Position numbers and translations under genes: made by a program. DNA of 64,000 nucleotides from Klebsiella sp. RIT-PI-d (GTDB taxonomy: Bacteria > Pseudomonadota > Gammaproteobacteria > Enterobacterales > Enterobacteriaceae): the NCBI RefSeq assembly GCF_001187865.1, contig NZ_LGIT01000009.1:1116001-1180000 (forward strand). Reading direction: 5' to 3'. Shown here piece by piece: positions 48,801 to 54,117 of the stretch. The notes under the pieces were generated by a model. That model was not told where the DNA came from. It saw only the letters and a program-made list of their open reading frames with translations, and made no database searches. Every line of letters starts with the position of its first letter. Position 1 is the stretch's first letter.

Positions 48801-50671
48801 ACTCAACGCAGATCATGTGGACCTACGACGGTAAAACCTATACCGGTGCTCAGTTGCCGGTAGGGACTACCATTTATTACGGCGGTGTGATCGCCTACGA
48901 CAAAACGGGTGATGGTTATCTGGATCTGGCCTACGGTGATGCCGGGTTTGACTCTCTGACCTATCTGGTGAATAACAACGGCGTACTGACCCCGGATGGC
49001 AACAGAGGGGCGGGCGGGTTTTTCGGACAGTTTGTTTTCGGGCGGGAAATCTCCGCGGTTGATCTGAACAACGATGGTGCCGTGGATATCGTGCAGCATA
49101 CTAACCGTAGCGGGATCTATGCGTTAACGGCGATCGCCAATAGCGGAACCGGAACATTGTCTATAGGCCAGGATATTACTAACGTCTTTGTTGGCAATAC
49201 TGCGGATACCACTACGGCAGCGTCCATGACGTGGGCGGATTTCAACGGTGATGGCTACATGGATCTGTACCTGGGCAGCAGCTTCAATAACACAGGCGGG
49301 GTAATTTACTACAACGACGGTAACGGTAAGCTTCTCACCACTAAAAGCGCGGTGGAAGCCTCTAACGCCACGGCGGGTTATCTCTCCGTCGCCGTGGACT
49401 GGAACGCTGATGGCAAGATGGACATCATTAAGCTCAGCACCTATAGCGCATCACAGACGGCCACGCTGTTCACCAATAACGGCAAAGATTCAGCCTGGAC
49501 CTCAGGCCAGCTTGCGGCGGGACTGACGAATGTGACCGGCATGGCGGCGGTAGATTACAACTGGGATGGTAAACAGGATCTACTGGTGTCGCAGTTGAAC
49601 GGTAAAGTGGTTCTGCTGCAAAACAACACCACGATTGCTGATGGCACCGCGATGCATCTGCGTATCGTCGATAGCGAAGGCATCAATGCTTACTACGGTA
49701 ATACGGTCAACCTGTATAACGCGGCAGGCGTTCGGGTAGCCTCGCAGATCATCAACGCGCAATCCGGTATCGGTTCGAACGATGCCTCGGCCCTGGTGAG
49801 TTTCTACGGTCTGGATCCGCATGAAACCTACTCGGCACAAATCGTTAAATTCACTAACGGTGCGCCGGATAACGTGACCTGGGACGATCTGACGGCGGGC
49901 AACGGCAAAGAGAGCTATGTTCTGACAGCCGAAGCCGCAACCGGCGGCCACAGCGGAACAATTACCGGCACCGGGTATAACGATACCTTTATTGCAGAGG
50001 ATGGCACATATACCTATAACGGCTCCGGCGGCTGGAATACGACCTCCGATTACGATACCTGGAGCAATACCGCCGGGACAGACGTAGTGGACTACAGAAA
50101 TGCCACCTCTGGCGTTACCGTCGATCTGCGGCTGTCAACGGCTCAGGACACCGGATTTGGCACCTCGCGCCTGCTGAACATTGAAGGTATCAATGGATCA
50201 AATTACGACGACGTTATTACCGGCAATAGCGGTGATAATCAGTTTGAAGGGCGCGGCGGGAATGACACGTTTAATATCGGCAGCGGCGGTCATGATACGT
50301 TGCTCTATAAACTTATTAACGCCTCGGATGCGACCGGCGGTAACGGCAGCGATGTGGTCAACGGTTTTACTGTCGGCACCTGGGAAGGGACGGCCGATAC
50401 GGACCGTATTGACCTGCGCGATCTGCTTTCCGACAGCGGCTATACCGGCACCGGCTCAGCGAGCTATGTGAACGGCGTAGCAACGCTGGATAGCAGTGCA
50501 GGCAACATTGCCGATTATATTCGCGTGGTGCAAAACGGAAGTAATACTGACATCCAGGTCGATCTCGACGGCGCGGGTGGTCAGTTCTCACCCACGACGC
50601 TGGTGACGCTGAACGGCGTGCAGACAGATCTGGCCACGCTGCTGGCTAACCATCAACTGTTAATTGCGTAA
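30875..50671 (+). CDS. Giant BapA-like repetitive adhesin, type I secretion substrate
   Basis: This 6598-residue cell-surface adhesin starts with a strong ribosome site (AAGGAG). Residues 1-130 are a BapA-type prefix domain, followed by a Gly/Ala-rich segment (136-156) and an Ig-like unit. From about 270 to 5160 there are roughly 49 Ig-like repeats of about 100 residues, each opening with a pattern like VTINTVAGDDVINAAE. Five to six Big-type repeats (SIDSxxxDTGLSxSDFITxD) follow to about 5790. Six FG-GAP/VCBS calcium repeats (DFDRNGTLD, DKTGDGYLD, DLNNDGAVD, DFNGDGYMD, DWNADGKMD, DYNWDGKQD) span about 5957-6236. RTX-like GGxGxD motifs (6364-6486) and a C-terminal type I secretion signal of the VCA0849 class end the protein. 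Its role is biofilm or host attachment. Confidence 0.93.
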   Translation: MSNVKVVDVIIRKTAEKTKLSGEGNLSVSISSPSVIEIQGSAGDVVRYVRQGNDLLVYMKDGSVIRCNNYFVEDPETHTRSELVFNDNQELTHITFADVGEASGVAVTELTAQATPISSIEPFIDQGSILDDAPWGWVAGAALGGGAIGALLAHGGDDKTRVIDNTKEVESATPTFLVTDHAGDKQGVLKAKEITDDDTPTFSGTGQPGATIQIKDSSGMTIASTMVGKDGAWTVKLPTQTDGEHTWSIVQIDGSKTTDAGSITLIVSTADATITLSTTAGNNVINASEQSAGFTLSGESKNLTQGTALTVSLNGKTYTTEVSANGSWHVTVPAADAQALSDGTWTVNVSGKDAAGNTVSGSQTIGLDTAAPTLSVDTISGDNIINAAEHNQDLILTGKTNAEAGQMVTVTLNGNNYTAIAGRDGTWSVTLPASDVQTLAEGNHSLSVNVSDQAGNGSSATADFLVDTAAPVVTIDTVAGDDILNAGEQGQAQIISGQASGAAAGDVVTVNLGGQTFTGVVQADGHWSVGVPASVIGALGEGEHSISAFVTDAAGNTGSATHGVTLSGIPPVFTIDPISGDNILNAQEAMQPLRLSGTSNLPDGSAISVTLNNLHYQATVENGIWSVQVPVSDVLSLANTLYTVTVSGTDSVGNSASADASLLVDTAIPQVIINTFAGDNLVNNSEVAVDQTLSGRVTGAAAGDTVSISVGGMHYTATVDSDLSWSVTIPSADLNAFGDGSLSFRASVTNAHGNTGSGEREANINAELPGLRVNTISGDDVINAIEQQQDLTVTGTSAHLAAGTQIKVTLNNIDYAGVVAADGSWQIGVPASDLQDWAAGNITVTASAADAWGNTVSAEHPLKLDLNAVAVTIDTVSSDNILNAAEKAADVTLSGQTQGVEAGQTVVIKFADQTFTAQVQQDGTWSLTVPAHAMELLGDGRAPVSVSVTNVNGNSAGSSRFVTVDTLPPTLTVDTLTSDNIINAAEAQQDLVISGSSDAEAGQTVTVMLNDKSYQTQVQIDGTWALTVPAADVGALTDGSVKITATVSDVAGNLSSADRVSLVDTTVPQVIIDHFVTDTNTINQIAHSQAQILSGTVTGAAAGDRVTITLDKVDYTAVVDAAGNWSLGLPASVIQGLSDGPLTITVSVTDRSGNTGSNSLDVTVNTVMPEISINTLAADDVINATEKGEALQLSGTSNQSEGTPVTVNLNGKEYTAITDADGNWHVEVPASVVSALGEATYTVTARITDHVGNSTSTTHDVLVDSSLPGLIINTFAGDNIVNAAEVAAGQTLTGRVSNAAAGDTVTIVLGGQTFTVSVQDDLSWSLPLTQSQLTALGNGDLTISASVTNDYGNTGSSSLEVTINARLPGLRIDTVAGDDVINIIEHAQNLIVSGTSTDLVAGTIVTVAINGKTYSATVLADGAWQTAVPAADVSQWTEGAQSIQASAQDTAGNPVNIGSLVEVDLAPVAISINSVTDDNVLNAAEKGQDLVLSGTSSNVEAGQTVTLIVAGKTYTTTLDASGDWTYTVPAADLKGLKDGDASVNVSVTNVNGNAASTVQEYSVKTTAPTVTINPISNDNMLNAQEAAQDLTLSGTSSAEAGQTVIVNFNGNQYRAQVQANGSWTLDVPAADMANITDGNAAITATVSDKAGNPASAGATILVDTTVPHISFNVVAGDDIINIAEHGQALIVSGNVSGAQAGDVITVTLNGKEYTSLLDDAGNWHIGAPASDINALINGNYTLSASVTDKAGNSATATHDIDVSLTTPVIAITTLAGDDVINASEKGEDLLLSGTSNQPAGTSITVTLNGINYTATTDASGNWSVTVPAGNVSALGEATYTVTASVTDTAGNNANTSHNVLVDSASPVIILNAIATDDVINAAEVATGQLLSGTVSGAASGDTVTISIGGNIYTTTVQDNLSWSVKVPSEVLTAIGNGDLTVLASVTNGHGNTGSGERDITIDASLPGLRVNTVAGDDVINRIEHAQNLIVSGSSEGLAVGSALTVTLNGKSYAGTVLADGTWSAAIPAADVSALAAGNVTVTVAGQSAAGNPVSITHNVTVDLAAVAVSIDAIATDDVINAAEKGADLVLSGTTSNVEENQTLSISFGGKRYTATVDADGNWTATIPSADVGNLKEGDARVQVSVTNINGNSASAGREYSVDSTAPTVSIEIVSDNNIINATEAQADLVINGITNAEVGQTVTLTLNGKEYSTTVQANGGWGVTVPSADLGAIVDGNYTITAAVSDKAGNPASADRDVLVDTTVPQVTINPVSGDNVINSAEHGQALIVTGSVTGAAAGDVVTVTINNKNYTATLDAAGNWIIGVPAADVSALTAGDYTITAALTDKAGNSNSATHDVEVNLTAPVLTIDTLSDDDVINSIDKTQDITISGTASGLAAGAIVTVMLNGKAYSATVDSAGQWTTTVPAEQVGALGEALYTVTASATDSAGNSGNASRTVSVESVLPGVIINTVAGDDVINAAELATGQTISGSVVNAEAGNTVIVTLGGKTYTTTVQDDLTWSIDVPESVLKALGNGDLLVSASVTNGYGNTGAGERDITIDAMLPGLRVDTVAGDDVINSIELAQNLIVSGSSDGLSTGTALTVTINGKTYLATVLADGSWRAAIPAEEVSALPAGTVTVTVEGQSMAGNPVTINHNVKVDLATVAVSIDAIATDDVINAAEKGADLVLSGTTSNVEENQTVSIIFSGKRYTASVDADGNWTATVPSADLAGLRDGDARVQVSVTNVNGNSASAGREYSVDATAPSLTINTLAGDDILNAAEAQSDLTVSGTSTAEAGQTVTVSLNGKNYTTTVSADGNWTLSVPAADLTGLSDGSATVTAAVSDKAGNPASVDHNLTVDVTVPAVTINTVAGDDVINIAEHSQAQIVSGTATGAAAGDNVTVTIGGQTFTTVLDAAGHWSVGIPANVISGLSDGSVTLNVSVTDAAGNTGKDSHQVTVDTGLPSVNFNAISDDNVLNAVEKGQDLNVSGTSANLAEGTTVSVILNGKQYSAKTAADGSWSLTVPAADLAGLGEASYTLSASAINAVGNSVSTTADLLVDTALPAVTINTVAGDNVINAAEVAAGQTISGNVVNAEAGNTVTVTIGGNTYTATVQNDLSWSVNVPAEVLTALGDGGLRVSAVVTNDHGNTGSGERAIAIDARLPGLRVDTVAGDDVVNSIEHNQNLIVTGSSQGIDAGATLTVNVNGKSYTASVLADGTWTAAVPQADVRTWPEGTVNISVSGQSPAGNPVSLSHDVTVDLGAVAISINAIAVDDVINAAEKGASLVLSGATTDVEAGQTVTISMAGKIYLAKVDVDGNWTATVPAADLAGLRDGDARVQVSVTNVNGNSASAGREYSVDATAPSLTIDTLAANDIINAAKAQSDLTVSGTSTAEAGQTVTVSLNGKDYTTTVSADGNWTLNVPAADLAEIPDGSTIVTASVSDKAGNPASVDHNLTVDVTVPAVTINTVAGDDVINLSEHAQAQIVSGTATGAAAGDNVTVTIGGQTYTTVLDAAGHWSVGVPAEVISALQDGTVAINVNVTDAAGNTGSGIHNVTVDTGLPSVGFNPLSGDNVLNAVEKGQDLSVSGTSANLAEGTTVSVILNGKQYTAATDADGNWSLTVPAADLSTLGEASYTLSAAATSAVGNSVSTTANLLVDTALPAVTINTVAGDNVINAAEVAAGQTISGHVVNAEAGNSVIVTLGDKTYMATVQDDLTWSVDVPASVLTALDNGNLEVKATVTNGHGNTGAGERDVTIDVSLPVLHVDTVAGDDVINSIEHAQNLIVTGSSGGLAAGSTVTVTLNGKTYAASVLADGSWSAAIPAADVGALADGKAVLTVAGQSAAGNPISATHDVTVDLAPVAVSIEAIATDDVINAAEKGADLVLSGTTSNVEENQIVTIAFGGKAYTAKVDADGNWTATVASAALADLRDGDARVQVSVTNVNGNSASASREYSVDATAPSLTINILAGDDILNAAEAQTDLTVSGTSTAEAGQTVTVSLNGKDYTTTVSADGNWTLTMPAADLALLPNGSASVTASVSDKAGNPASVEHNLTVDVTVPAVTINTVAGDDVINLTEHAQAQIISGTATGAAAGDRVIVTIGGQTFTTVLDAAGHWSVGIPANVISSLSDGSVTLNVSVTDAAGNTGKDSHQVTVDTGLPSVNFNAISDDNVLNAVEKGQDLSVSGTSANLAEGTTVSVILNGKQYTAATDADGNWSLTVPAADLAGLGEASYTLSAAATSAVGNSVSTTANLLVDTALPAVIINTVAGDNVINAAEVAAGQTISGNVVNAEAGNTVIVTLGGKTYTATVQDDLTWSVDVPASVLTVLDNGNLEVKATVTNGHGNTGAGERDVTIDVSLPVLHVDTVAGDDVINSLEHNQNLIVTGSSDGLAAGTTVTVTLNGKTYAASVLANGSWSAAIPAADVGGLADGKAVLTVAGQSAAGNPISATHDVTVDLAPVAVSIEAIATDDVINAAEKGADLVLSGTTSNVEENQIVTIAFSGRSYTAKVDADGNWTTTVPSAALADLKDGDARVQVSVTNVNGNSATAGREYSVDTTAPTVSIDTVAGDNVINRAEAAAGVTISGTTTAEAGQTVTVTLDDKHYTAQAEKGGIWSVNVPAADLTAMADNGYTVQVSVSDVAGNPGSANKGITLVNTPPTISFNVVAGDDVINSVEHGQAQIVSGTATGANVGDKLVITIGSNHYTTTVDASGNWSVGVPASAIAALADGKVTISATLTDSAGNSSTQTHNVVVNTASVALTVNTLSGDDVINAAEAGNALMINGSSSHFASGTEVAVILNGKRYTATVQEDGSWSTTVPAADVEALADGASYQIAVTAEDSAGNSASATHTISVDTTVPVISINTISGDDVLNAAETQQPLTVHGSTSAEAGQTVTVTLGDKTYTAAVARDGTWTLNVPAADLAALSEGALTVKASVNDVAGNNGQTTHTLTVDTVVPTVTINTVADDDIVNNAGQLAGQTISGTTTAEQGQTVTVTFNGHHYQATVGADGLWSTFVPGRDFLGLSDGDYTVAATVSDKAGNPGSTTHNVTLNGDVPTITINTFAEDDIVNAAEHGTPLVISGSTDAPAGQTVTITLNGKTYDATVQEDGSWHYTLGSADVTALADGDAYVINAQVSNTIGNSASDNHTVTVDLTPPSMGLSIDSLQNDTGLSASDFITNDNKVVLNGSLTTQPGNNEKAQISVDGGLTWRDLTVTGTAWRYADERTLTDGTYQYQVRVIDNAGNVGATDSQDVVIDLTAPAATTITVDSVTQDTGLSDSDFITSDNQISLKGTLGAALGSGDHAQISLDGGVTWTDVGVSGLSWTYVDSRTLADGDYNYQLRVIDDAGNISATISQLVTIDTVPPDASKTITIDSISEDTGLSDSDFITNDTSLTLHGSLGATLADGEYAQISIDGGATWQNVNVTGNRWYYVDGRTLENQSYDYYVRVVDTAGNIGASAHQQVVVDTVAPDPAITVTVDNITVDTGFDDNDFLTSSTSYTLHGTLGTELGSGEYVQVSMDDGATWVYATVSGTQWRYNETRTLTDGSYQYQVRIVDLAGNVGATTSQAVRVDTQAPQYGITIDSISEDTGQSGSDFITQDTSLTINGSLGSALASDERVQISLDGGNTWVDAAVTNLRWSYTDTRVLADGDYTYQVRIVDQAGNVGSTSSQMVTIDTTPPTTVGTVVSYTDGEGERQGTFGSDVATDDNSPLLSGTLNHAPDDGEIVQLYRDGILLGQVTMNGTVSWTYQDSSLTDGNHTYILRITDIAGNYTESDGFVLKVDTRIPTTTATITAQTTPDTTPIVSGKLSADLVNGEYLVVKVNGKTYTSETGGSVVVDPAHNTWYLQIPDSDALSVASYDVTAQVKSSAGNGNTTGTTTGSLVIGTSTVNTDWATAAGASDNETMSVGLNSSGLWNITANSQSYSSSDVSTYAASALTNTRRYAMVSQTQVDFDRNGTLDVFATETFYANSTQIMWTYDGKTYTGAQLPVGTTIYYGGVIAYDKTGDGYLDLAYGDAGFDSLTYLVNNNGVLTPDGNRGAGGFFGQFVFGREISAVDLNNDGAVDIVQHTNRSGIYALTAIANSGTGTLSIGQDITNVFVGNTADTTTAASMTWADFNGDGYMDLYLGSSFNNTGGVIYYNDGNGKLLTTKSAVEASNATAGYLSVAVDWNADGKMDIIKLSTYSASQTATLFTNNGKDSAWTSGQLAAGLTNVTGMAAVDYNWDGKQDLLVSQLNGKVVLLQNNTTIADGTAMHLRIVDSEGINAYYGNTVNLYNAAGVRVASQIINAQSGIGSNDASALVSFYGLDPHETYSAQIVKFTNGAPDNVTWDDLTAGNGKESYVLTAEAATGGHSGTITGTGYNDTFIAEDGTYTYNGSGGWNTTSDYDTWSNTAGTDVVDYRNATSGVTVDLRLSTAQDTGFGTSRLLNIEGINGSNYDDVITGNSGDNQFEGRGGNDTFNIGSGGHDTLLYKLINASDATGGNGSDVVNGFTVGTWEGTADTDRIDLRDLLSDSGYTGTGSASYVNGVATLDSSAGNIADYIRVVQNGSNTDIQVDLDGAGGQFSPTTLVTLNGVQTDLATLLANHQLLIA
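33179..45140 (+). repeat. Six-unit super-repeat in the adhesin, period 1797 bp
   Basis: Ig-like units recur in a fixed order of six types. Type A (PGLRVDTVAGDDVIN) starts at 33179, 34976, 36770, 38567, 40364, 42161 and 43958. Type B (VAVSIDAIATDDVIN) has its lead GTN codon at 33479, 35276, 37070, 38867, 40664, 42461 and 44258. Intervals are 1797 bp except 1794 for the second, so the period is 599 codons. Copies in 38500-44500 are almost identical over long stretches, indicating recent duplication or gene conversion. The seventh copy decays after type B. Positions were counted by hand. Confidence 0.88.
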
Positions 50672-50680
50672 AACAACGCT

Positions 50681-50705
50681 GCGGGGAGCGATCCCCGCGG
50701 TTTTT
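50681..50705 (+). terminator. Terminator between adhesin gene and exporter gene
   Basis: GCGGGGA (50681-50687), loop GCGA, TCCCCGC (50692-50698), GG, then five T (50701-50705). It is a good Rho-independent terminator 10 bp after the adhesin stop and 31 bp before the exporter start, so expression of the exporter genes may depend on partial read-through. Confidence 0.85.
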
Positions 50706-50735
50706 GCGTTTCTTAACATCAATAGCACTCACATT

Positions 50736-52910
50736 ATGAAAACACATCAACAGTACGAACCCTGGCTACAGGGCATGCTGGTTATCGCAAAACACTATCG
50801 GCTGGATTTCTCGGCGGAGCAGGTTCGGGTCACGATAAATCATGAAAGTCAGTCTCCACGCCAGCTGGTACTGGAGGAGATGGCGCGCCAGCTTGGGCTG
50901 GGGATGCGCAGGATAGCGGCAGAAGCGGTGTCCCTCGACCCGTGGCGGTTACCGCTGCTGGCAGAGTTTACCGGTGGGCAGATCGCGGTTATTAACCGCA
51001 TGGACAACGAAGGCAATGTTAGCCTGCAGTTCAGCGGTGACGGTGGCCTGGAGACAACCCTGACGTGTGAAGAGCTCGGTCCACGGTTAGTCGAACTGAT
51101 GGTGCTACGCCCCCTCGAATCCACACCGGATGCGCGCGTGGATGACTACATCAAACCCTATGAAAAAAACTGGTTCTGGCAGCTGGCGCTGAAGGACTGG
51201 CGGCGTTACAGCGATATCATGCTGGTGGCGCTGGTGGCTAACGTGCTGGCGCTGTCCGGTATGGTCTTTTCGATGCAGGTGTACGACAGAGTTGTCCCAT
51301 CGCAGTCTGAGGCGACGCTGTGGGTGCTGTTTGCTGGCGTGATGATCGCCATCACTTTCGAATTTATTATGCGTATGCTGCGCGTGCATATTTCCGATGT
51401 GGTGGGGAAACGCGCCGATCTGCGTATTTCTGAACGTGTGTTTGCTCACGCCCTGAGAATTAAAAACGGCGCGCGGTCAAAATCCACCGGTTCGTTTATC
51501 GCCCAGATCCGCGAGCTGGAGTCGGTGCGCGAGCTGATTACGTCTACCACCATCGCGGCCATTTCCGATCTGCCGTTCTTCGTACTGTTTGTTTTTATTA
51601 TGTGGATGGTTGGCGGACCGCTGGTGCTGGTGGTATTGATGGCCGTACCGCTGCTGCTTATTCCCGGCCTGCTGTTACAGCGCCCGCTGGCAAAACTTTC
51701 CAGTGAAGGGATGCGTGAATCTGCCATTCGTAACGCCACGCTGGTGGAAGCGGTGCAGGGTCTTGAAGATATTAAGCTGATGCGCGCAGAGCAACGTTTT
51801 CAGAACCAGTGGAATAACACGAACGACGTTGCCGCAAGCGTCGGCATGAAACAACGTTGGTTAACAGGGCTGCTGTTAACCTGGACGCAGGAAGTGCAGT
51901 CTATTGTTTATGCCGTGGTGCTTCTGGTGGGGTGCTATCTGGTGATCGCCGGTGACATGACGACCGGTGCGCTGGTGGGGACCTCTATTCTGGCATCGCG
52001 TACCATTGCGCCGCTGTCGCAGATCTCCGGCGTGCTCTCGCGATGGCAGTCCGCAAAAGTAGCGCGTAAAGGGCTCGACGATCTGATGCAGCGTCCGATT
52101 GACGATCCGCAGCAGGGCAAGAAAGTGCATAAATCCCATTTGCAAGGTAACTATCAGCTTAACGACGTCGGGTTTTATTACGACGACGAAGAGAAACTCA
52201 CCGTACTGAATATCGCGAAGCTACAGATCCGTGCCGGCGAGCGCATTGCAGTTCTTGGGCGCAACGGGTCGGGTAAAAGCACCCTGTTGCAGCTTCTGGC
52301 GGGGATGCAGGAGCCACAACAGGGCTGTATTCTGCTGGATGATATTGCGTTAAACCAACTTGATCCTGCCGATGTGCGTCGTGATATGCAGCTGCTTAGC
52401 CAGCAGGCCCGGCTGTTCTTTGGCTCCGTGCGGGACAACATCCTGATGGGTAATCCTCTTGCCACGGATGATGAGATCCAGCTGGCGCTGCACAACAGCG
52501 GTGCGCTGGAATTTGTCCGTAAGCAGAAACTGGGAATGAACTACATCATCAATGAGGGCGGTGCCGGGTTATCCGGCGGGCAACGTCAGGCCTTACTGCT
52601 GGCACGGGCGTTAATCACCTCACCGAACATACTGCTGCTGGATGAACCTACCGCCTGGCTGGATGAGGTAAGCGAGAAGCAGTTTATCCAGCATCTTCAT
52701 CAGTGGCTCGGTAAGCGTCGGACACTGGTCGTTGCCACGCACCGTCTGCCGATCCTCGATCTGGTTGACCGCATCATCGTGCTGGAAAACGGCAAAGTGG
52801 TCATGGATGGGCCTCGCGATGCCATTTTGCAGCAGCACGCCCCGCAAAATGCGCCACAGCGTACCGTTACCCTTAAACCCGCAACGGCAAAAGCGAAGGG
52901 GGCAGCATGA
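50736..52910 (+). CDS. Type I secretion ABC exporter with C39-like domain (LapB/BapC type)
   Basis: From the ATG at 50736 (MKTHQQYEPWLQGML) the product is 724 residues; an upstream TTG extension crosses the terminator and is unlikely. Residues 1-130 are a C39-peptidase-like domain lacking the catalytic cysteine, as in RTX-toxin exporters. Residues about 165-450 form the transmembrane domain, and the C-terminus is the nucleotide-binding domain with Walker A LGRNGSGKST (near 508), signature LSGGQRQ, Walker B NILLLDEPTAWLD and switch histidine ATHRLP. It drives one-step secretion of the giant adhesin. It overlaps the HlyD gene by 4 bp. Confidence 0.94.
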   Translation: MKTHQQYEPWLQGMLVIAKHYRLDFSAEQVRVTINHESQSPRQLVLEEMARQLGLGMRRIAAEAVSLDPWRLPLLAEFTGGQIAVINRMDNEGNVSLQFSGDGGLETTLTCEELGPRLVELMVLRPLESTPDARVDDYIKPYEKNWFWQLALKDWRRYSDIMLVALVANVLALSGMVFSMQVYDRVVPSQSEATLWVLFAGVMIAITFEFIMRMLRVHISDVVGKRADLRISERVFAHALRIKNGARSKSTGSFIAQIRELESVRELITSTTIAAISDLPFFVLFVFIMWMVGGPLVLVVLMAVPLLLIPGLLLQRPLAKLSSEGMRESAIRNATLVEAVQGLEDIKLMRAEQRFQNQWNNTNDVAASVGMKQRWLTGLLLTWTQEVQSIVYAVVLLVGCYLVIAGDMTTGALVGTSILASRTIAPLSQISGVLSRWQSAKVARKGLDDLMQRPIDDPQQGKKVHKSHLQGNYQLNDVGFYYDDEEKLTVLNIAKLQIRAGERIAVLGRNGSGKSTLLQLLAGMQEPQQGCILLDDIALNQLDPADVRRDMQLLSQQARLFFGSVRDNILMGNPLATDDEIQLALHNSGALEFVRKQKLGMNYIINEGGAGLSGGQRQALLLARALITSPNILLLDEPTAWLDEVSEKQFIQHLHQWLGKRRTLVVATHRLPILDLVDRIIVLENGKVVMDGPRDAILQQHAPQNAPQRTVTLKPATAKAKGAA

Positions 52911-54082
52911 ATGATTTCTCCCGGTTTAACAGCCGCCTGAAAGAGCCGCGACTTCCGCGCTCCACGCTGGTGGCGTGGTCGCTGTTTGCGTTGCTGGCGG
53001 CATTTATCACCTGGGCGAGCCTGTTTGATCTCGATGAAGTGACTACCGGCAACGGCAAGGTCATTCCGTCTTCTCATGAGCAGGTCATCCAGTCACTCGA
53101 GGGAGGGATTATTCACACTCTCATGGTGCATGAAGGTGACATTGTCGAACGTGGTCAGCCACTTGCGCAACTCGATCGCACCAAAACTGAGTCAAGCGTA
53201 CTGGAAAGTGAGTCCCGGCTTAATGCGGCGATGGCGACGGCAGCACGTCTGAATGCCGAGGTGAACGACAGCGAGCTGGTGTTCCCGATGGCGCTGAATG
53301 ATGACTCGGATCTGGTTAAACAGGAAACGGCGCTTTATCACTCACGCCGGGACAGTCTTGACAAAGGGCTGGAGGGGCTGCGCCAGGGCGTGATACTTGT
53401 CCAGCGTGAGCTGTCGTTAACGCGGCCGCTGGTCACGCAGGGGGCAGCCAGTAAAGTTGAAGTCCTGCGTCTTGAGCGTCAAAAAAATGAGCTTGAAAGC
53501 AAAATAACCGAGATGAAAAATCAGTATTACGTTCGCGCCCGTGAAGAGCTGGCAAAAGCGAATGCTGAAATCGAAGCGCAACGCTCAGTAATGAAGGGCA
53601 GGGAAGATTCATTAACACGCCTGACTTTTAATGCTCCGGTTCGGGGGATTGTAAAAGACATTGATGTAACCACTGTCGGTGGCGTTATTCCACCAAATGG
53701 TAAACTGATGAGCCTGGTGCCGCTGGACGATCAGATGCTGATCGAGGCAAAAATTTCACCGCGCGATGTGGCGTTTATTCATCCTGGACAAAAGGCGCTG
53801 GTGAAAATCACCGCCTATGATTACTCCATTTACGGCGGTTTAAAGGGGGAAGTCACCATGATTTCACCGGATACGCTTCAGGATGAAGTAAAAAGAGATG
53901 TTTACTACTACCGCGTATATATCCGCACCGACAGTAACCATCTTACTAACAAGCAAGGTAAAGATTTTCCGGTGTTCCCGGGCATGATTGCCACCGTGGA
54001 TGTAAAAACGGGAAGCAAAACGATTATTGATTATCTGCTAAAACCGCTGAATAAAGCGAAAGAAGCATTGAGAGAAAGGTAA
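52907..54082 (+). CDS. HlyD-family membrane fusion protein of type I secretion system
   Basis: This 391-residue periplasmic adaptor has one N-terminal membrane helix (residues about 24-44, WSLFALLAAFITWASLF), then a biotinyl-lipoyl-like half site (GNGKVIPSSHEQVIQSLEGG and IIHTLMVHEGDIVERGQPLA), a long coiled-coil hairpin (about 95-230) and the HlyD C-terminal beta region with FNAPVRGIVKDIDVTTVGG, KISPRDVAFIHPGQ and KVKITAYD-like sequence. It links the ABC exporter to the TolC-like channel. It ends just before a bidirectional terminator. Confidence 0.94.
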   Translation: MNDFSRFNSRLKEPRLPRSTLVAWSLFALLAAFITWASLFDLDEVTTGNGKVIPSSHEQVIQSLEGGIIHTLMVHEGDIVERGQPLAQLDRTKTESSVLESESRLNAAMATAARLNAEVNDSELVFPMALNDDSDLVKQETALYHSRRDSLDKGLEGLRQGVILVQRELSLTRPLVTQGAASKVEVLRLERQKNELESKITEMKNQYYVRAREELAKANAEIEAQRSVMKGREDSLTRLTFNAPVRGIVKDIDVTTVGGVIPPNGKLMSLVPLDDQMLIEAKISPRDVAFIHPGQKALVKITAYDYSIYGGLKGEVTMISPDTLQDEVKRDVYYYRVYIRTDSNHLTNKQGKDFPVFPGMIATVDVKTGSKTIIDYLLKPLNKAKEALRER

Positions 54083-54088
54083 ACAAAT

Positions 54089-54110
54089 GGCGTTCGGATA
54101 ACCGAACGCC
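54089..54110. terminator. Bidirectional terminator between HlyD and wHTH genes
   Basis: GGCGTTCGG (54089-54097), loop ATAA, CCGAACGCC (54102-54110): perfect 9-bp stem in the 35-bp gap between convergent genes. The T-runs are modest on both strands. Confidence 0.8.
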
Positions 54111-54117
54111 TGTCTGA

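Noticed and set aside
31300-49960. Many long minus-strand open frames inside the adhesin gene, up to about 350 codons (for example 42959-44014)
   Set aside because: They recur with the adhesin repeat period, lack ribosome sites and family features, and arise from the biased Ala/Asp/Gly/Thr/Val codons of the plus-strand repeats.
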